A stretch of 32,944 nt of DNA from Melioribacteraceae bacterium (GTDB lineage Bacteria; Bacteroidota; Ignavibacteria; Ignavibacteriales; Melioribacteraceae): positions 1-32,944 of the forward strand of contig JALSTB010000164.1 in assembly GCA_026983955.1 (NCBI GenBank), read 5' to 3'. The position numbers and the translations under genes were made by a program. Position 1 is the stretch's first letter, and each line of letters begins with the position of its first letter. The notes below the pieces were generated by a model that made no database searches, was not told where the DNA came from, and saw nothing but the letters and a program-made list of their open reading frames with translations. Below are positions 24,676-32,793 of the stretch, one piece after another.

Positions 24676-25815
24676 ATGGCACTAAAATTTATTCACATTT
24701 CCGATTCACATTTGGGATTCAGCGATTTGGACATAACCGGAAACGACGGTAGAAACATACGCGAGGAAGATGTTTACAAAGCTTTTTCCGGTGCAGTTGA
24801 TATAATAATTAAGGAAAATCCGGATTTTGTCCTTCACACAGGCGATATATTTCATCGCTCTTCTCCAACCAACCGTGCGATTGTAATTGCCGCACGGGAA
24901 ATTCAACGCATAGCAAATGCAGGAATCCCTTTTTACATGATAGCGGGAAATCACGATTACCCCAAATCCGTTTTCACTTCACCTATTCACGAAATTTACC
25001 GCATTAACGATTCGGTTAATATCGCATATTCCGAAAAACTTGAAATATTTGAAGAGGATAATTTTATACTTCATCTTCTTCCGCATGTTAACGACGAGGA
25101 AAAATTTTTGCAAGAAGTGGAGAAAATTAAAATTACAGACAAAACCAAACCAAACATTCTGGCAATGCACATTGCGGTTTCGAGTTACGCTATGAACGAA
25201 TACGGCGAAAGGGTTTTCCCGGTTGAGAAAACACCAATGCTCAAAAAATTCGATTACGTTGCACTTGGCCATTGGCACAAATTCAATCATCTCAAAAAAT
25301 ACGGAAATGTTTATTATGCGGGCTCAACCGAAAGAACATCGGAATCACAAACCGGCTACGATAAGGGAATTGTGAAAGTAACTGTATCCGGAAAAACAAC
25401 CGTGGAATTTATTCCGCTTAAACTAAGAAGATACGAGAAAATTGTAGTTGACAATTGTAAGGGAAAATCGTTCAATGAAATTATATCTGAAATAAAAAAA
25501 CAATTGAACAAAGACAAAATTGAAGGCGGAATTTTCCGCATAAAACTGAATGATTTGCCAATCGAAAAAGCAAGCGAATTTTCTCGCGCGGTTTTTGAAG
25601 ATTTGCTTGAAGATGCTCTTCATTTCAATGTGGAGAAAAATATTTACGGCGTTCAACAAACAATTGAAATTGACAGCGAAAGCTTCGATCTAAAAAATTT
25701 TATACTCGATGAATTGGCTGCCGAGTTTAAAGGCAAAGATTTTCTAAAAGTGAAAAATTTGACTGAAAAACTTTGGTACGAAATTGAAGAGGAGGAAGCC
25801 TATGCAGATCAATAA
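24676..25815 (+). CDS. sbcD: SbcD/Mre11-type DNA exonuclease subunit
   Basis: This is the nuclease subunit of the SbcCD (Mre11-Rad50) complex, which cleaves hairpins and blocked double-strand ends using manganese. All phosphoesterase motifs are visible in order: HISDSHLG (D10, H12), HTGDIFHR, AGNHDYP, AMHIAV and ALGHWHK. At 379 residues the length is normal, with a C-terminal capping and Rad50-binding region. The ATG at 24676 follows GGGAAG. It is 52 bases after the AAA-M41 gene and overlaps the true start of sbcC by 14 bases, so the three genes are probably co-transcribed. Confidence 0.93.
   Translation: MALKFIHISDSHLGFSDLDITGNDGRNIREEDVYKAFSGAVDIIIKENPDFVLHTGDIFHRSSPTNRAIVIAAREIQRIANAGIPFYMIAGNHDYPKSVFTSPIHEIYRINDSVNIAYSEKLEIFEEDNFILHLLPHVNDEEKFLQEVEKIKITDKTKPNILAMHIAVSSYAMNEYGERVFPVEKTPMLKKFDYVALGHWHKFNHLKKYGNVYYAGSTERTSESQTGYDKGIVKVTVSGKTTVEFIPLKLRRYEKIVVDNCKGKSFNEIISEIKKQLNKDKIEGGIFRIKLNDLPIEKASEFSRAVFEDLLEDALHFNVEKNIYGVQQTIEIDSESFDLKNFILDELAAEFKGKDFLKVKNLTEKLWYEIEEEEAYADQ
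25790..25795 (+). promoter_or_regulatory. sbcC: Shine-Dalgarno fixing the sbcC ATG
   Basis: AGGAGG six bases before the ATG at 25802, inside the end of sbcD. It rules out the in-frame TTG at 25784 as the start and implies translational coupling of the pair. Confidence 0.8.
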
Positions 25816-28204
25816 ACTTGAACTGAAAAATTTCAAACAATACAAAGAAACGGTTCTGGAATTCCCCTCCGGCTTAACAGGCTTCGTCGGGAAAAACGGC
25901 TCGGGAAAATCAACAATTTTCGAGGCGATTGCGAACGCTTTATACGGTAAATTCGAGACAAATAAAGATTTGGTGAAAAACGACAAGGTCTCGCCGAAGG
26001 AAAACATGAGCGTTGTTTTACATTTCGAAGATAAAGGTGATGAATACAAAATTGTGCGTGATTACCGGGGCAAAAATTTAAACGCAAAAGCCGATTTGTT
26101 CAAAAACGGAAATCACCTTGTAACCGGTGCGGAAGAAGTGAACCGTGAATTGAGAAAAATTTTAAAAATCGATTATTCAAATTTCAAAAATTCTTTCTTC
26201 GCCCGGCAAAAAGAAGTTACTTCATTACTCGAGCTGGGAACAACCGAACGGCAACGTGCATTACGCAAAATGCTCGGACTCGAAAAAATGGACAAATTGG
26301 AAACCAAAATAAAAGAAGAAATTAAAGAGCAAACTACCGAGATAAAAGCGAAAAAAGATGAACTTCTCCCCGAGAGCGAAGTTAACAAAATGAAAAAGCA
26401 AGAAAACAAAATGACGAAAGAGCTTTCGGCAAAGAAAAAGGAATTGCAAAAAATCAATGCGTCCGTTAACAAAGCAAAGAAAGATTACTCCGCAATCAAA
26501 TCGGTTTTAAGCGAACTCGAGCAACAGAAAACAAAGCACGATTCACTGTCAAACGATTTGGAAATAGTAAAAACCAATACCGGCAATACTTCGGAAAATA
26601 TTGAAAAGGCCGAAAACGAGTTGAAGGAATTACGGAATGCGGTGAAAAAATACAAATCTCTTTTGCCCAAAAAAGAAAAATATGAAAAGCTTGAAAAGGA
26701 AATTGAGCTGTTACAAAAAGAAGAGCTTAAACTTAAAGATAAAATCAATAACGAAAAGAGAATTGAAAAGAACAATGAACAAATAGAAAATGAAAAACAT
26801 AATATTTCCGGTTGGCAAACAAACTTAAAATCTTTTGAGGGACTTGAAGAATCGTTGGAAGAAATCAAGACCAAAAGAAAAAAGCTGAAAGCGGACATTA
26901 ACGGACTTAAAAAGCATTTAACAACGGCAAATAAATTGACCGGAACATTGCAAAACAATCTCAATGAAAAAAGTGATCATCTGAAGGAAATCAAAAAGCT
27001 CGGTAAAAATTCCAATTGCCCCACGTGCGAAAGGCCTTTGAAAGATCACTACGATTTTTTGGTTAAAAAATACACTAAAGAAATTTCGGAACTGAAAGAA
27101 AAACTGATTGATGCCAAGTCAGAAGAAAAAAAATTGAAAGAATTAATTGACAAACATGAAAACGGCCTCGAAAAATTAAATTCGGAAGAATTAAAAACCG
27201 GGAAAAAACGCGAACGCAAGCAATCTTTGCTGGAAAAGATTGATGAAAGCAAAAAAAGAATAAAAGAATACCGGAAACAAAACAGGGCATTGCAAGCTGA
27301 AATAAAAAAACTCGGAATAATAAAATTCAACAAAGATGAACTTGTTAAAAAGAAAAACTTGAAGAAACAACTTGAACCGGATTACAAATTATGTATATCC
27401 CTTTCGAAAAAGAAAGACGAAGTACCGTTAAAAATGGAGGAAATAACGAAGCTCAAAAACCGATTGAAATCATTACAAACGGAGGAGAAAAAATTAAAAG
27501 AGAAAATAACCGGACTCAATTTCGATGAGAAGAAATATATTGTAACCAAAAAAGAAAGGGAAAAGAAAGAAAGTATTTTAAATGAATGGAAAGAAAAACT
27601 TTCGGAAAAGAAGGAAGAGATTGCAGAAATCAACAGCGCTTTGGCCCAAATTCAAACCAAATTGAGCGCCAATGAAAAACTGAAGAAGAAAATCGAAAAA
27701 TTGGAAAAAGAAGTTGAGTTGTTCAATAAACTTGCTACAACGGTGAAGATGATTAAAGAAAAAATCACCTCCAAAGAATTGCCGAAGATTTCCGCCGGAG
27801 CATCGGAACTGTTTACAAAAATAACCCGCGGAAGGTATTTCAATCTAAAGATTGACGAAGGCTTTAATTTTAAGGTTACGAGGGATGATAAAGAAGTTGA
27901 ATTAACGACGCTTTCCGGCGGCGAAAAAGACCTTGCCGCTTTGTGTTTGAGAATTGCCATAAGCAAAAGAATCTCAAATCTTGCCGGAAGAAGCAACATG
28001 GGTTTCCTTGCACTCGATGAAGTTTTCGGCAGTCAGGATGAAGACCGGCGCGAGGAATTGTTGAATGCCCTTCATGTTATTTCGGAACATTTCCGCCAGA
28101 TTTTTGTAGTTTCTCACAACCGGGATGTTCAAGATGAATTTCCCACGACAATTATTGTTTCCAAAAAAGGTGATTTCAGTCGCGCGGAACTTGTGATGAA
28201 TTAA
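25802..28204 (+). CDS. sbcC: SbcC/Rad50-type SMC-like ATPase
   Basis: This is the ATPase subunit of the SbcCD nuclease, 800 residues. The N-terminal ABC half has FVGKNGSGKSTIFEAIANALYG (Walker A near residue 35) and a Q-loop region ending in FFARQKEV. A long charged coiled coil (about 170-670) is interrupted by the zinc hook NCPTCERPL (C406 and C409), where two molecules join. The C-terminal half has the signature TTLSGGEKDLAALCLR and Walker B MGFLALDEVFGSQD. At 800 residues it is shorter than E. coli SbcC (about 1050), nearer to archaeal Rad50, because of a shorter coiled coil. Its stop is 15 bases before a strong terminator hairpin. Confidence 0.93.
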   Translation: MQINKLELKNFKQYKETVLEFPSGLTGFVGKNGSGKSTIFEAIANALYGKFETNKDLVKNDKVSPKENMSVVLHFEDKGDEYKIVRDYRGKNLNAKADLFKNGNHLVTGAEEVNRELRKILKIDYSNFKNSFFARQKEVTSLLELGTTERQRALRKMLGLEKMDKLETKIKEEIKEQTTEIKAKKDELLPESEVNKMKKQENKMTKELSAKKKELQKINASVNKAKKDYSAIKSVLSELEQQKTKHDSLSNDLEIVKTNTGNTSENIEKAENELKELRNAVKKYKSLLPKKEKYEKLEKEIELLQKEELKLKDKINNEKRIEKNNEQIENEKHNISGWQTNLKSFEGLEESLEEIKTKRKKLKADINGLKKHLTTANKLTGTLQNNLNEKSDHLKEIKKLGKNSNCPTCERPLKDHYDFLVKKYTKEISELKEKLIDAKSEEKKLKELIDKHENGLEKLNSEELKTGKKRERKQSLLEKIDESKKRIKEYRKQNRALQAEIKKLGIIKFNKDELVKKKNLKKQLEPDYKLCISLSKKKDEVPLKMEEITKLKNRLKSLQTEEKKLKEKITGLNFDEKKYIVTKKEREKKESILNEWKEKLSEKKEEIAEINSALAQIQTKLSANEKLKKKIEKLEKEVELFNKLATTVKMIKEKITSKELPKISAGASELFTKITRGRYFNLKIDEGFNFKVTRDDKEVELTTLSGGEKDLAALCLRIAISKRISNLAGRSNMGFLALDEVFGSQDEDRREELLNALHVISEHFRQIFVVSHNRDVQDEFPTTIIVSKKGDFSRAELVMN

Positions 28205-28218
28205 TGACAGTGTAGAAT

Positions 28219-28243
28219 GTCCGCCTGCAAAAAGCAGGCGGGC
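28219..28243 (+). terminator. Terminator hairpin after sbcC
   Basis: Ten-base arms GTCCGCCTGC and GCAGGCGGGC (one G-T wobble) enclose AAAAA. The downstream sequence ATTTATTG is only moderately T-rich. Position between the convergent sbcC and WYL genes supports a terminator, possibly acting in both directions. Confidence 0.7.
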
Positions 28244-28338
28244 ATTTATTGTTCAAAAAACATTCATTCGTAACCGTTCCGGAAACTGATGTTATTGAAA
28301 TTCACTGTTTTTACTTTTCAAAGCAAAGGCAAACCGGT

Positions 28339-29196
28339 TTAATTGTAGTTTTTCAAAACGCCATTGGCAAGCGAAATTACACGTTCCCTCAGTTCTTCCG
28401 GTTCAAGAACAATTATCCCCTCGCCACGGCTTACAATCCAGCTAGCAATTTCATTTAATGAATTGACGATGGTTTCGAAAATAATTGTTCCGTCTTTCTT
28501 CTCCGTTATTTTTTGTACTTCCATCAATTGGCGGGGTTTCAGCCTGCTTGCCCAAGGTTCTTTAATTTCGAGGACAACTTTGAATCTATCGTCGCCAAGC
28601 CAGCTGCGGAAAGATGTTTCGAAAATCTCACGGAGTAATTTTTTGGAAGGTTTGCGGAAAGTTTTGCCCGTTAAATTTACATCGAGAATTCTATCGAGCA
28701 AAAACTGTTTCAAGGTACCGTTGTCCCTTGCCAAAAGCCGCCACGCTTTTTCGCTCTGGAATATCATGTACGGTTCCAACAAATAAGATTTTTTCTCGGG
28801 TGGATCGGCTTTTTTGTAAACAATTTCCGTTTTCAAACCTTTTTCAACCGACTGATGAAGAATTGTAACGATTGGCATTGCGCGGTGTTTCAACTTTTTT
28901 ACAAGCAGCGCCGTAGCTTTGTCGATACTGTGTTCGTTAACCGTTACGGTGAAATAATTTTCAAGTAGTTCCACTGTTTGTTCGGTTGTTAAATTTTTTT
29001 CAAGAACAATTCCGTTTTTTCCTTTGGAGTGAACCGGAATGCCCATCGAACGTAAAGCTTGCATATCCCTTTTTATTGTTAATGCTTCACAACCGAACCG
29101 CCCGGCAAGGTCTTCTACTTTAACTACTCCGTCTTTCGAAATAATAATTCCGAGCAGTTCTATCTGTCTTCTAATCTTTGCCCGTATGCCTTTCAA
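28339..29196 (-). CDS. WYL-domain transcriptional regulator (DeoR-like HTH)
   Basis: The 285-residue protein has an N-terminal winged helix-turn-helix (about residues 8-60: LLGIIISKDGVVKVEDLAGRF then EALTIKRDMQALRSMGIPV). A WYL domain follows (about 125-200: VYKKADPPEKKSYLLEPYMIF and AWRLLARDNGTLKQFLLDRI), then a WCX-type C-terminal segment (EPWASRLKPRQLMEVQKI). WYL regulators sense ligands, probably nucleic acid, and often control DNA-repair or anti-phage genes. The start is TTG at 29196, supported by AGGAGG four bases away. It converges on the AAA-M41/sbcDC unit and diverges from the ARPP-1 gene; copy B of the 22-base palindromic element lies 116 bases upstream. Confidence 0.9.
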   Translation of the reverse strand: MKGIRAKIRRQIELLGIIISKDGVVKVEDLAGRFGCEALTIKRDMQALRSMGIPVHSKGKNGIVLEKNLTTEQTVELLENYFTVTVNEHSIDKATALLVKKLKHRAMPIVTILHQSVEKGLKTEIVYKKADPPEKKSYLLEPYMIFQSEKAWRLLARDNGTLKQFLLDRILDVNLTGKTFRKPSKKLLREIFETSFRSWLGDDRFKVVLEIKEPWASRLKPRQLMEVQKITEKKDGTIIFETIVNSLNEIASWIVSRGEGIIVLEPEELRERVISLANGVLKNYN

Positions 29197-29200
29197 GTTT

Positions 29201-29206
29201 CCTCCT
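29201..29206 (-). promoter_or_regulatory. Shine-Dalgarno fixing the TTG start of the WYL regulator
   Basis: On the minus strand this reads AGGAGG, separated by AAAC from the TTG at 29196. No ATG is available at the N-terminus. Confidence 0.78.
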
Positions 29207-29311
29207 GAATTTTTCGTAAAAATAATTATATGATTTTAAAAATACCTATTTAAGTCAACATCTTTTAATTACTTATTTTCAATTCCGGATTGTCATTAGA
29301 ATATAATAATT

Positions 29312-29333
29312 AAATATCTTTAAATGATATGAC
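29312..29333. promoter_or_regulatory. Palindromic element between WYL and ARPP-1 genes, copy B
   Basis: ATATCTTT-A-AATGATAT followed by GAC matches the element at 22492-22513 at 21 of 22 positions; the one difference breaks one pair of the palindrome. It sits 116 bases from the WYL start and 139 bases from the ARPP-1 start, so it could control either or both divergent genes. Part of it (TATCTTTA) also resembles a -7 promoter element on the plus strand, which is an alternative explanation for this copy only. Confidence 0.5.
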
Positions 29334-29360
29334 TATTTAACATAATTTATCTAATTTATT

Positions 29361-29382
29361 GTCGTTCCGTTTTTGCGGGAAC
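29361..29382. repeat. Hairpin element sharing GTCGTTCCG with the 22.2-kb intergenic region
   Basis: GTTCC (29364-29368) and GGAAC (29378-29382) can pair around GTTTTTGCG. The outer 11 bases TTGTCGTTCCG (29359-29369) recur in inverse orientation at 22234-22244, next to another GTTC/GAAC pair. This looks like a second, degraded family of REP-like repeats. Confidence 0.38.
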
Positions 29383-29426
29383 AAACATTCCGGAAAAAGC
29401 AATATTCCCAAATCCTAAATTACCGC

Positions 29427-29449
29427 TATTCCGGTCGGAATATTTTTTT
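29427..29449 (+). terminator. Terminator-like hairpin plus T-run in the ARPP-1 leader
   Basis: TATTCCG and CGGAATA form a 7-base palindromic stem separated by GT and are followed at once by seven Ts (29443-29449). The structure ends 22 bases before the ARPP-1 start and 12 bases before its AAGGGGG ribosome binding site. If the ARPP-1 promoter lies upstream, for example near 29320, this could act as an attenuator. If the promoter lies within it, the hairpin is fortuitous. Confidence 0.4.
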
Positions 29450-29471
29450 ACCAACTTTTCAAGGGGGAAAG

Positions 29472-30389
29472 ATGGAAATCTCAAATATTAACTTACAACA
29501 TGCCGGCGCGCTTTCAATCTTACAATTCAAAACGGATGAAACGGGCGAGTTTCAGTACATAGCTTTGAACGAGGCTTTAAAAAATAAATATCTGAAAATC
29601 ACCGAGGTTAATAAAGCCGGCTCGGTTAATGAAATTATTCTGGAAAACACCTCGGATAAATTCATATTCATGATGGACGGTGACGTTTTGGAAGGAGCGA
29701 AACAAAACCGTGTGGTAAATTCTTCGGTTCTCGTTGCCCCGCACTCCAAAATTATTTTACCGGTTTCCTGTGTTGAGCAAGGAAGATGGTCGTTTAAATC
29801 GGAGCACTTCGGCACCGCCGAGTACATTGCTCCAACGGAATTGAGGGCTAAAAAAGCTAAACGGGTAAGGGATTCGTTACGATCCACAAGGGAATTCGCT
29901 TCCAACCAATCGGAAGTTTGGGATGATGTGAGGTTTTTTTCCAATAAATTCAGTGTTAACTCACCAACACAAAACCTTTCGGATATTTTCCAGAAGAAAT
30001 CACATAACATCGATGAATTTGTAAAACAATTCAAAATTAATCCGGACTCAAACGGAATTGCAATTTTCTTGAGGAATGATCTGCACTCAATCGATATTTT
30101 CCACAGTGGGAATATCTACCGGACTTATTTTAAAAAAATATTGAAAGGTGCGGCTCTGGATGTTCTTAATTTGAAAAACGAAGATGAGGCGCCGGACAAA
30201 GCAGAAGCATACTACAAAACCGTTACATTGTTGGACGAATTGGCTGAAACCGGCTATTCGGTTCATAACGGAGTTGGTGTGGGTACTGAAAAAAGATACG
30301 ATTCGGATGATTATGCCGCTTTTGAATTGTGGTTTACCAAATATTTAATTCACCTCACGGTTCTAAATTCACGGAAAAAAACCGGATAA
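29472..30389 (+). CDS. ARPP-1 family domain protein (DUF6569-like)
   Basis: The 305-residue protein matches the ARPP-1 (ADP-ribosylglycohydrolase and rhodanese-phosphatase associated) domain family. The diagnostic core is FIFMMDGDVLEGAKQNRVVNSSV near residue 64, then LVAPHSKIILPVSCVEQGRWSF near residue 86. An S-E-V-W-D-D segment and a C-terminal extracted-domain strand region (NGIAIFLRNDLHSIDIFHSG) follow. No signal peptide is present, so it is cytosolic. The biochemical activity is unknown; the family name reflects gene associations with ADP-ribose/NAD-related conflict systems, as I recall. The ATG at 29472 follows AAGGGGG. It diverges from the WYL regulator, which may control it. Confidence 0.75.
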   Translation: MEISNINLQHAGALSILQFKTDETGEFQYIALNEALKNKYLKITEVNKAGSVNEIILENTSDKFIFMMDGDVLEGAKQNRVVNSSVLVAPHSKIILPVSCVEQGRWSFKSEHFGTAEYIAPTELRAKKAKRVRDSLRSTREFASNQSEVWDDVRFFSNKFSVNSPTQNLSDIFQKKSHNIDEFVKQFKINPDSNGIAIFLRNDLHSIDIFHSGNIYRTYFKKILKGAALDVLNLKNEDEAPDKAEAYYKTVTLLDELAETGYSVHNGVGVGTEKRYDSDDYAAFELWFTKYLIHLTVLNSRKKTG

Positions 30390-30440
30390 CATTTATATAG
30401 CTTGCAAAACCATTGCTCATTTCTCCCTTCCATTAGGTTG

Positions 30441-30483
30441 CCGGCGGATTACAAAGGAAAACCACCTCTCCTTTACACGCCGG
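30441..30483 (+). other. Nested inverted repeats after the ARPP-1 gene
   Basis: CCGGCG (30441-30446) pairs with CGCCGG (30478-30483), and inside it AAAGG (30453-30457) pairs with CCTTT (30470-30474). The predicted stem with one internal loop starts 51 bases after the ARPP-1 stop. No T-run follows directly. It may be a terminator or a small structured RNA. The rest of the 268-base gap (30390-30657) is AT-rich with no gene seen. Confidence 0.35.
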
Positions 30484-30657
30484 TTTCCTATTTGATTGAA
30501 AATGTTAAATATTAAAAATTCCGTATAACTTGCATCTCTCTTATATTTTCCGGTTGTTTTTCTGAAAAATTAAGTTTGTTTCAAAAATAAAATTTTTATA
30601 ATTTAAATTAATTCCAATTTACAAATTCCGTTTTCCCCAATTACTAATAGGGAAAAA

Positions 30658-31047
30658 ATGATAATGAGAAATATAATTTTTCCGGGTATTTTAATTTTTA
30701 CTTTGGTTTCCTGTTCCGCCCTTGAACCCGGAGAGTATATTTACAATTTGTGGGCGAGTGTTAACAAAATAGAAGTTACGCACAACAGAAACGGAAGGCT
30801 TTACCTTGATGTATATTTGACAATCCCCACTCCTTGCCACCAGTATCACCGCCGCGATATGAAAATTTCCGGGGACACGGTTTACGTCAGATATTACACA
30901 AAAATTAAAAAGGAAACCGTATGCATTCAAGTTCTGTCAGATAAAAAAATAACAGATTCGATTGAACTTGAACGGAGGAAAAATTATCTATTCAAGTTTT
31001 GGCAACTAGGCGGTTCGTATTTGGATACGCTGATTTACATCAATTAA
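30658..31047 (+). CDS. Small predicted lipoprotein of unknown function
   Basis: The 129-residue product has a lipoprotein signal ending in FTLVSC (C19) and a mature part of about 110 residues with mixed strands. Two further cysteines (in TPCHQYHRR and ETVCIQV) could form a disulfide in the periplasm. No family is recognised. The ATG at 30658 follows AGGGAAAA; an ATG two codons later is equally possible. Its last eight bases overlap the end of the convergent helicase gene. Confidence 0.72.
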   Translation: MIMRNIIFPGILIFTLVSCSALEPGEYIYNLWASVNKIEVTHNRNGRLYLDVYLTIPTPCHQYHRRDMKISGDTVYVRYYTKIKKETVCIQVLSDKKITDSIELERRKNYLFKFWQLGGSYLDTLIYIN

Positions 31048-32728
31048 AAAATATTTGTTGCTTTTTCCGTTTCCCCTTTTTTCTTTCCGTTGAAAATTTT
31101 CCGCTTTTCTTTTTTCCTTTTTTGGGTTTCCCGGCAATTTCCAAAACCAAACGGCGTTTTTTATAACTCGCTTTGTTGAATGCTTTAAGCATCAAATCCG
31201 CAAATTCCGCTCCGGCTTCAAAAAAAGTGAAGTTCTTTTGAATTTCGATTTCACCGACCGGAATGTTTCTTATTCCCGTCAAGTCATTTATCAATCCGAT
31301 AAGGCGCACAGGTTTTAAGTCCTCCCTTTTCCCGATGTTCAGAAAAAACCTCGTGAAAGAATTTGTTTCGCCATTGCCTGCAAACCGCTTTCTGGCATCT
31401 TCCGGCTCAATTAAATCGGGTAGGTTTTTATAGTAATTCAAAAACCTGTTGAATTCAACCGAGACGAACCGTTTAATCAGTTCTTCCCTGCTCATCCAAT
31501 CGAGTTTTTCATAAATTTCCGGCAAAAATTCTTCAACCTCTTCGTTCTTAACTTTCACGTTTTCAACTTTATTAACAAGATTAAAAAGCTGTGTCTTGCA
31601 AATTTCTTTTCCCGCAGGCACTTTCTTTTTGGTAAACTTTTTATTCAGAGTTTTTTCGAGCTGTTTAAGTTTCCCTTTTTCTTTTAAGTTGGCAATCACA
31701 ATGGAAATACCCGATTTACCTGCGCGCCCGGTTCTTCCGCTTCGGTGTGTGTAAACTTCCAAATCTTCCGGAAGGTTGAAATTAATAATGTGGGAAAGAT
31801 TGTTAACGTCCAGACCGCGTGCAGCAACATCTGTGGCAACCAGTATTTTAAGATGACGGTTTCGGAATTTGTTCATTACAATATCCCTCTGAAACTGTGA
31901 AAGGTCGCCGTGCAAAGCTTCGGCGTCGTAACCGTCGTTTAACAGTTTATCTGAAATTTCCTGTGTTTCCCTTCGCGTTCTGCAAAATACTATTCCGTAG
32001 ATACCGGGATAAAAATCCATTATTCTTTTTAACGCAATGTATCTATCGCGCGAATGCACGAAATAGACATGATGTTCCACATTTTCGGCGCCGGTATTTT
32101 TCTTTCCGGCGGTAATGTTCAACGGTTTACGCATATACTTTTTAGCAACATGCATAAGATGTTCCGGCATGGTTGCCGAAAACAGTAATGTTTGCCTGTC
32201 GCCAGTAATGCCGCTTAATATTGCGTCAAGTTCTTCCTTGAATCCCATATTCAAAATTTCATCGGCTTCATCCAAAACAACAGTTTTAACTGCGGAAACA
32301 TCAATCGCTTTTCTGTTAATCAGATCATTTAATCTGCCCGGTGTAGCGGAAATTATTTGACTGCCGTTTTTAATGCTCCGGATTTGCTTTTCCATACTGG
32401 AACCACCGTACACCGCAGTAACTTTTACGTTTGGTAAATATTTGGCATAAGTGGAAACATCCTTTGAAATTTGCACACACAATTCCCTAGTTGGACTTAT
32501 AATTAATACTTGAACTTTTTTATTACGTAAATTCAAGTTTTGAATAAGGGGTAAGCCGTAAGCTGCAGTTTTGCCTGTTCCCGTTTGTGCCAAAGCCACA
32601 ATATCAACATTTTTGTTCAGCAATGCCGGAATTACTTTTTTCTGAATGGGTGTCGGTTCCTCAAACCCCAAATCTTTTACCGCTTTTCTCAATTCGTTAC
32701 GGATTTCCAATTCATTAAATTTGCTCAT
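31040..32728 (-). CDS. DEAD-box ATP-dependent RNA helicase with DbpA-type RNA-binding domain
   Basis: The 562-residue helicase unwinds RNA duplexes, probably in ribosome assembly or cold-stress mRNA handling. Motifs in order are the Q motif FEEPTPIQ, I AQTGTGKT, Ia PTRELCVQ, Ib TPGRL, II DEAD, III SAT, IV IVFCRTR, V ATDVAARGLD and VI HRSGRTGRAG. A linker (about 370-450) and a DbpA/CsdA-like RRM domain follow (about 450-520: TRFFLNIGKREDLKPVRLIGLIND). The tail of about 35 residues is very basic (KKGKKKSGK, RKKGKRKKQQ), suited to RNA contact. The ATG at 32728 has AAGGAAG upstream. DeaD/CsdA is the nearest named relative, but orthology is not certain. Confidence 0.93.
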   Translation of the reverse strand: MSKFNELEIRNELRKAVKDLGFEEPTPIQKKVIPALLNKNVDIVALAQTGTGKTAAYGLPLIQNLNLRNKKVQVLIISPTRELCVQISKDVSTYAKYLPNVKVTAVYGGSSMEKQIRSIKNGSQIISATPGRLNDLINRKAIDVSAVKTVVLDEADEILNMGFKEELDAILSGITGDRQTLLFSATMPEHLMHVAKKYMRKPLNITAGKKNTGAENVEHHVYFVHSRDRYIALKRIMDFYPGIYGIVFCRTRRETQEISDKLLNDGYDAEALHGDLSQFQRDIVMNKFRNRHLKILVATDVAARGLDVNNLSHIINFNLPEDLEVYTHRSGRTGRAGKSGISIVIANLKEKGKLKQLEKTLNKKFTKKKVPAGKEICKTQLFNLVNKVENVKVKNEEVEEFLPEIYEKLDWMSREELIKRFVSVEFNRFLNYYKNLPDLIEPEDARKRFAGNGETNSFTRFFLNIGKREDLKPVRLIGLINDLTGIRNIPVGEIEIQKNFTFFEAGAEFADLMLKAFNKASYKKRRLVLEIAGKPKKGKKKSGKFSTERKKGKRKKQQIFFN

Positions 32729-32793
32729 ATTTCTTCCTTATTTGAATAAAACCTTTAATCGAGGCTTGTATCCAATTATTTTCTAATTAAATA

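Noticed and set aside
25784-25801. TTG at 25784 as sbcC start
   Set aside because: It would place the AGGAGG site inside the coding region. The ATG at 25802, six bases after AGGAGG, matches the usual Rad50 N-terminus.
26485-27633. Long serine/phenylalanine-rich minus-strand frames opposite sbcC
   Set aside because: These arise from the lysine/glutamate-rich coiled coil read in antisense and carry no domain signal.
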